NCBI GenBank assembly: GCA_900548465.1
Contig: URKY01000001.1
Span: 62,001 to 126,000, forward strand
Direction of reading: 5' to 3'
DNA: 64,000 nucleotides
Source: an uncultured Eubacterium sp.
Lineage (GTDB): Bacteria; Bacillota; Clostridia; Lachnospirales; Lachnospiraceae
Positions 63,555-64,000 of this stretch are shown in pieces; position 1 is the first letter of the stretch; every line of letters starts with the position of its first letter. The notes under the pieces are model-generated. The model saw nothing but the letters and a program-made list of their open reading frames with translations, was not told the origin of the DNA and made no database searches. The translations under genes and the position numbers were made by a program.

Positions 63555-63583
63555 GTATAAAATACCACCATTTACAGATACTA
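63555..63583 (+). promoter_or_regulatory. Sigma-G-like promoter of spoVT
   Basis: GTATA (63555-63559) and GATACTA (63577-63583), 17 bases apart, resemble the forespore sigma-G consensus (GHATR, about 18 bases, CATNMTA). SpoVT is sigma-G dependent in Bacillus subtilis. An AT-only palindrome AAAATTATAATTTT just upstream may weakly end the sbcC transcript. Confidence 0.5.
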
Positions 63584-63619
63584 GTTTAAAACAAATTAAT
63601 TTGCAAATGGAGGTTTATT

Positions 63620-64000
63620 ATGAAGGCAACAGGGATTGTACGTCGTATAGACGACTTAGGTCGTGTCGTTGTTCCAAAAGAGATACGAAGGACTTTGAGA
63701 ATTAGGGAAGGAGATCCTATGGAGATTTTCACCAACAGAGAAGGGGAGATTATATTGAAAAAATATTCTCCAATTGGTGAAATTGATAATTTTGCAAAGC
63801 AATATGCAGAAAGTCTGGCACAAGTGTCAGGTTATAAAGTTATAATTAGTGATAGGGATCAGATTATTGCAGTTGCCGGTGGCGCAAAAAGAGATATGAT
63901 AGGAAAAAATATAAGTAATGACTTGGAAAATCTTATTAATGAAAGAGACAATCTTACAACGGAAGGCGGTCACGTAAGGGCAATTCCAATTTATGAAGGT
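63620..64000 (+). CDS. spoVT: Stage V sporulation protein T, N-terminal part (cut by window edge)
   Basis: The first 127 codons are visible. Residues 1-50 are an AbrB-type swapped-hairpin DNA-binding domain (MKATGIVRRIDDLGRVVVPK, EIRRTLRIREGDPMEIFTN). From residue about 56 a GAF domain begins (FAKQYAESLAQVSGYKVIIS). This pair of domains is SpoVT, the forespore regulator acting late under sigma-G. ATGGAGG precedes the ATG by 7 bases. Its presence marks the organism as a spore former or the descendant of one. Confidence 0.94.
   Translation, partial: MKATGIVRRIDDLGRVVVPKEIRRTLRIREGDPMEIFTNREGEIILKKYSPIGEIDNFAKQYAESLAQVSGYKVIISDRDQIIAVAGGAKRDMIGKNISNDLENLINERDNLTTEGGHVRAIPIYEG

Overview
The window looks like the chromosome of a low-GC, spore-forming member of the Clostridia, most likely a gut Lachnospiraceae. 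The grounds are strong AT bias, AGGAGG-type ribosome binding sites, a spoVT start at the right edge, a BCCT choline transporter and CmpB-type membrane protein, and the gene families throughout. No rRNA, tRNA, CRISPR array or complete insertion sequence was seen. The genus cannot be settled by eye.

Left edge (1-5180). rfbB (cut by the edge) and rfbA read leftward and supply dTDP-sugar for rhamnose synthesis. Upstream lies a gene fusing a MerR-type DNA-binding domain to a methyltransferase, and the rfbA promoter has a 19-bp spacer filled by a dyad, the layout of MerR-activated promoters. A decay zone follows: a VanZ-like remnant, a 72-bp tandem repeat, and a 5'-truncated Rpn-type nuclease/transposase.

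Surface polysaccharide locus (about 4.0-35.6 kb, all rightward). It holds UDP-galactopyranose mutase, five GT4 and four GT2 glycosyltransferases, a probable polymerase, a Wzx flippase, three acyltransferases, a pyruvyltransferase-family protein, LicD, an ECF-like sigma factor between two duplicated glycosyltransferases, an Ig-like membrane protein, two Wzz/BY-kinase fusions and a VanZ-like protein. A block of licD, an HTH-LicC-LicA fusion, a second LicC-like enzyme and a BCCT transporter reads as a pathway that imports choline (or a related amino-alcohol), activates it and attaches it to the glycan. Two members of one uncharacterised nucleotidyltransferase family bracket the locus, at 4.0-5.2 kb and 35.6-36.8 kb. 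Several genes at 27.2-31.1 kb are broken. No priming sugar-phosphate transferase is visible.

Middle (36.8-50.3 kb). An Lrp-type regulator, a membrane pyrophosphatase and a LysM-GH18 protein precede a sugar operon that closely parallels the enterobacterial D-allose (als) system: an AlsE-like epimerase, an AlsK-like ROK kinase, a binding protein/ATPase/permease ABC importer, a PfkB kinase, a DeoR regulator and RpiB, plus an unassigned TIM-barrel enzyme and a small unknown protein.

Right part (50.3-64.0 kb). A TetR regulator with two tandem palindromic operators controls an ABC-2 exporter. Next come a 1054-residue secreted protein joining an M6 metalloprotease to a papain-like protease, a CmpB-family membrane protein with an 11-residue-repeat coiled coil, ornithine carbamoyltransferase, the SbcD/SbcC nuclease, and the first 127 codons of spoVT behind a sigma-G-like promoter.
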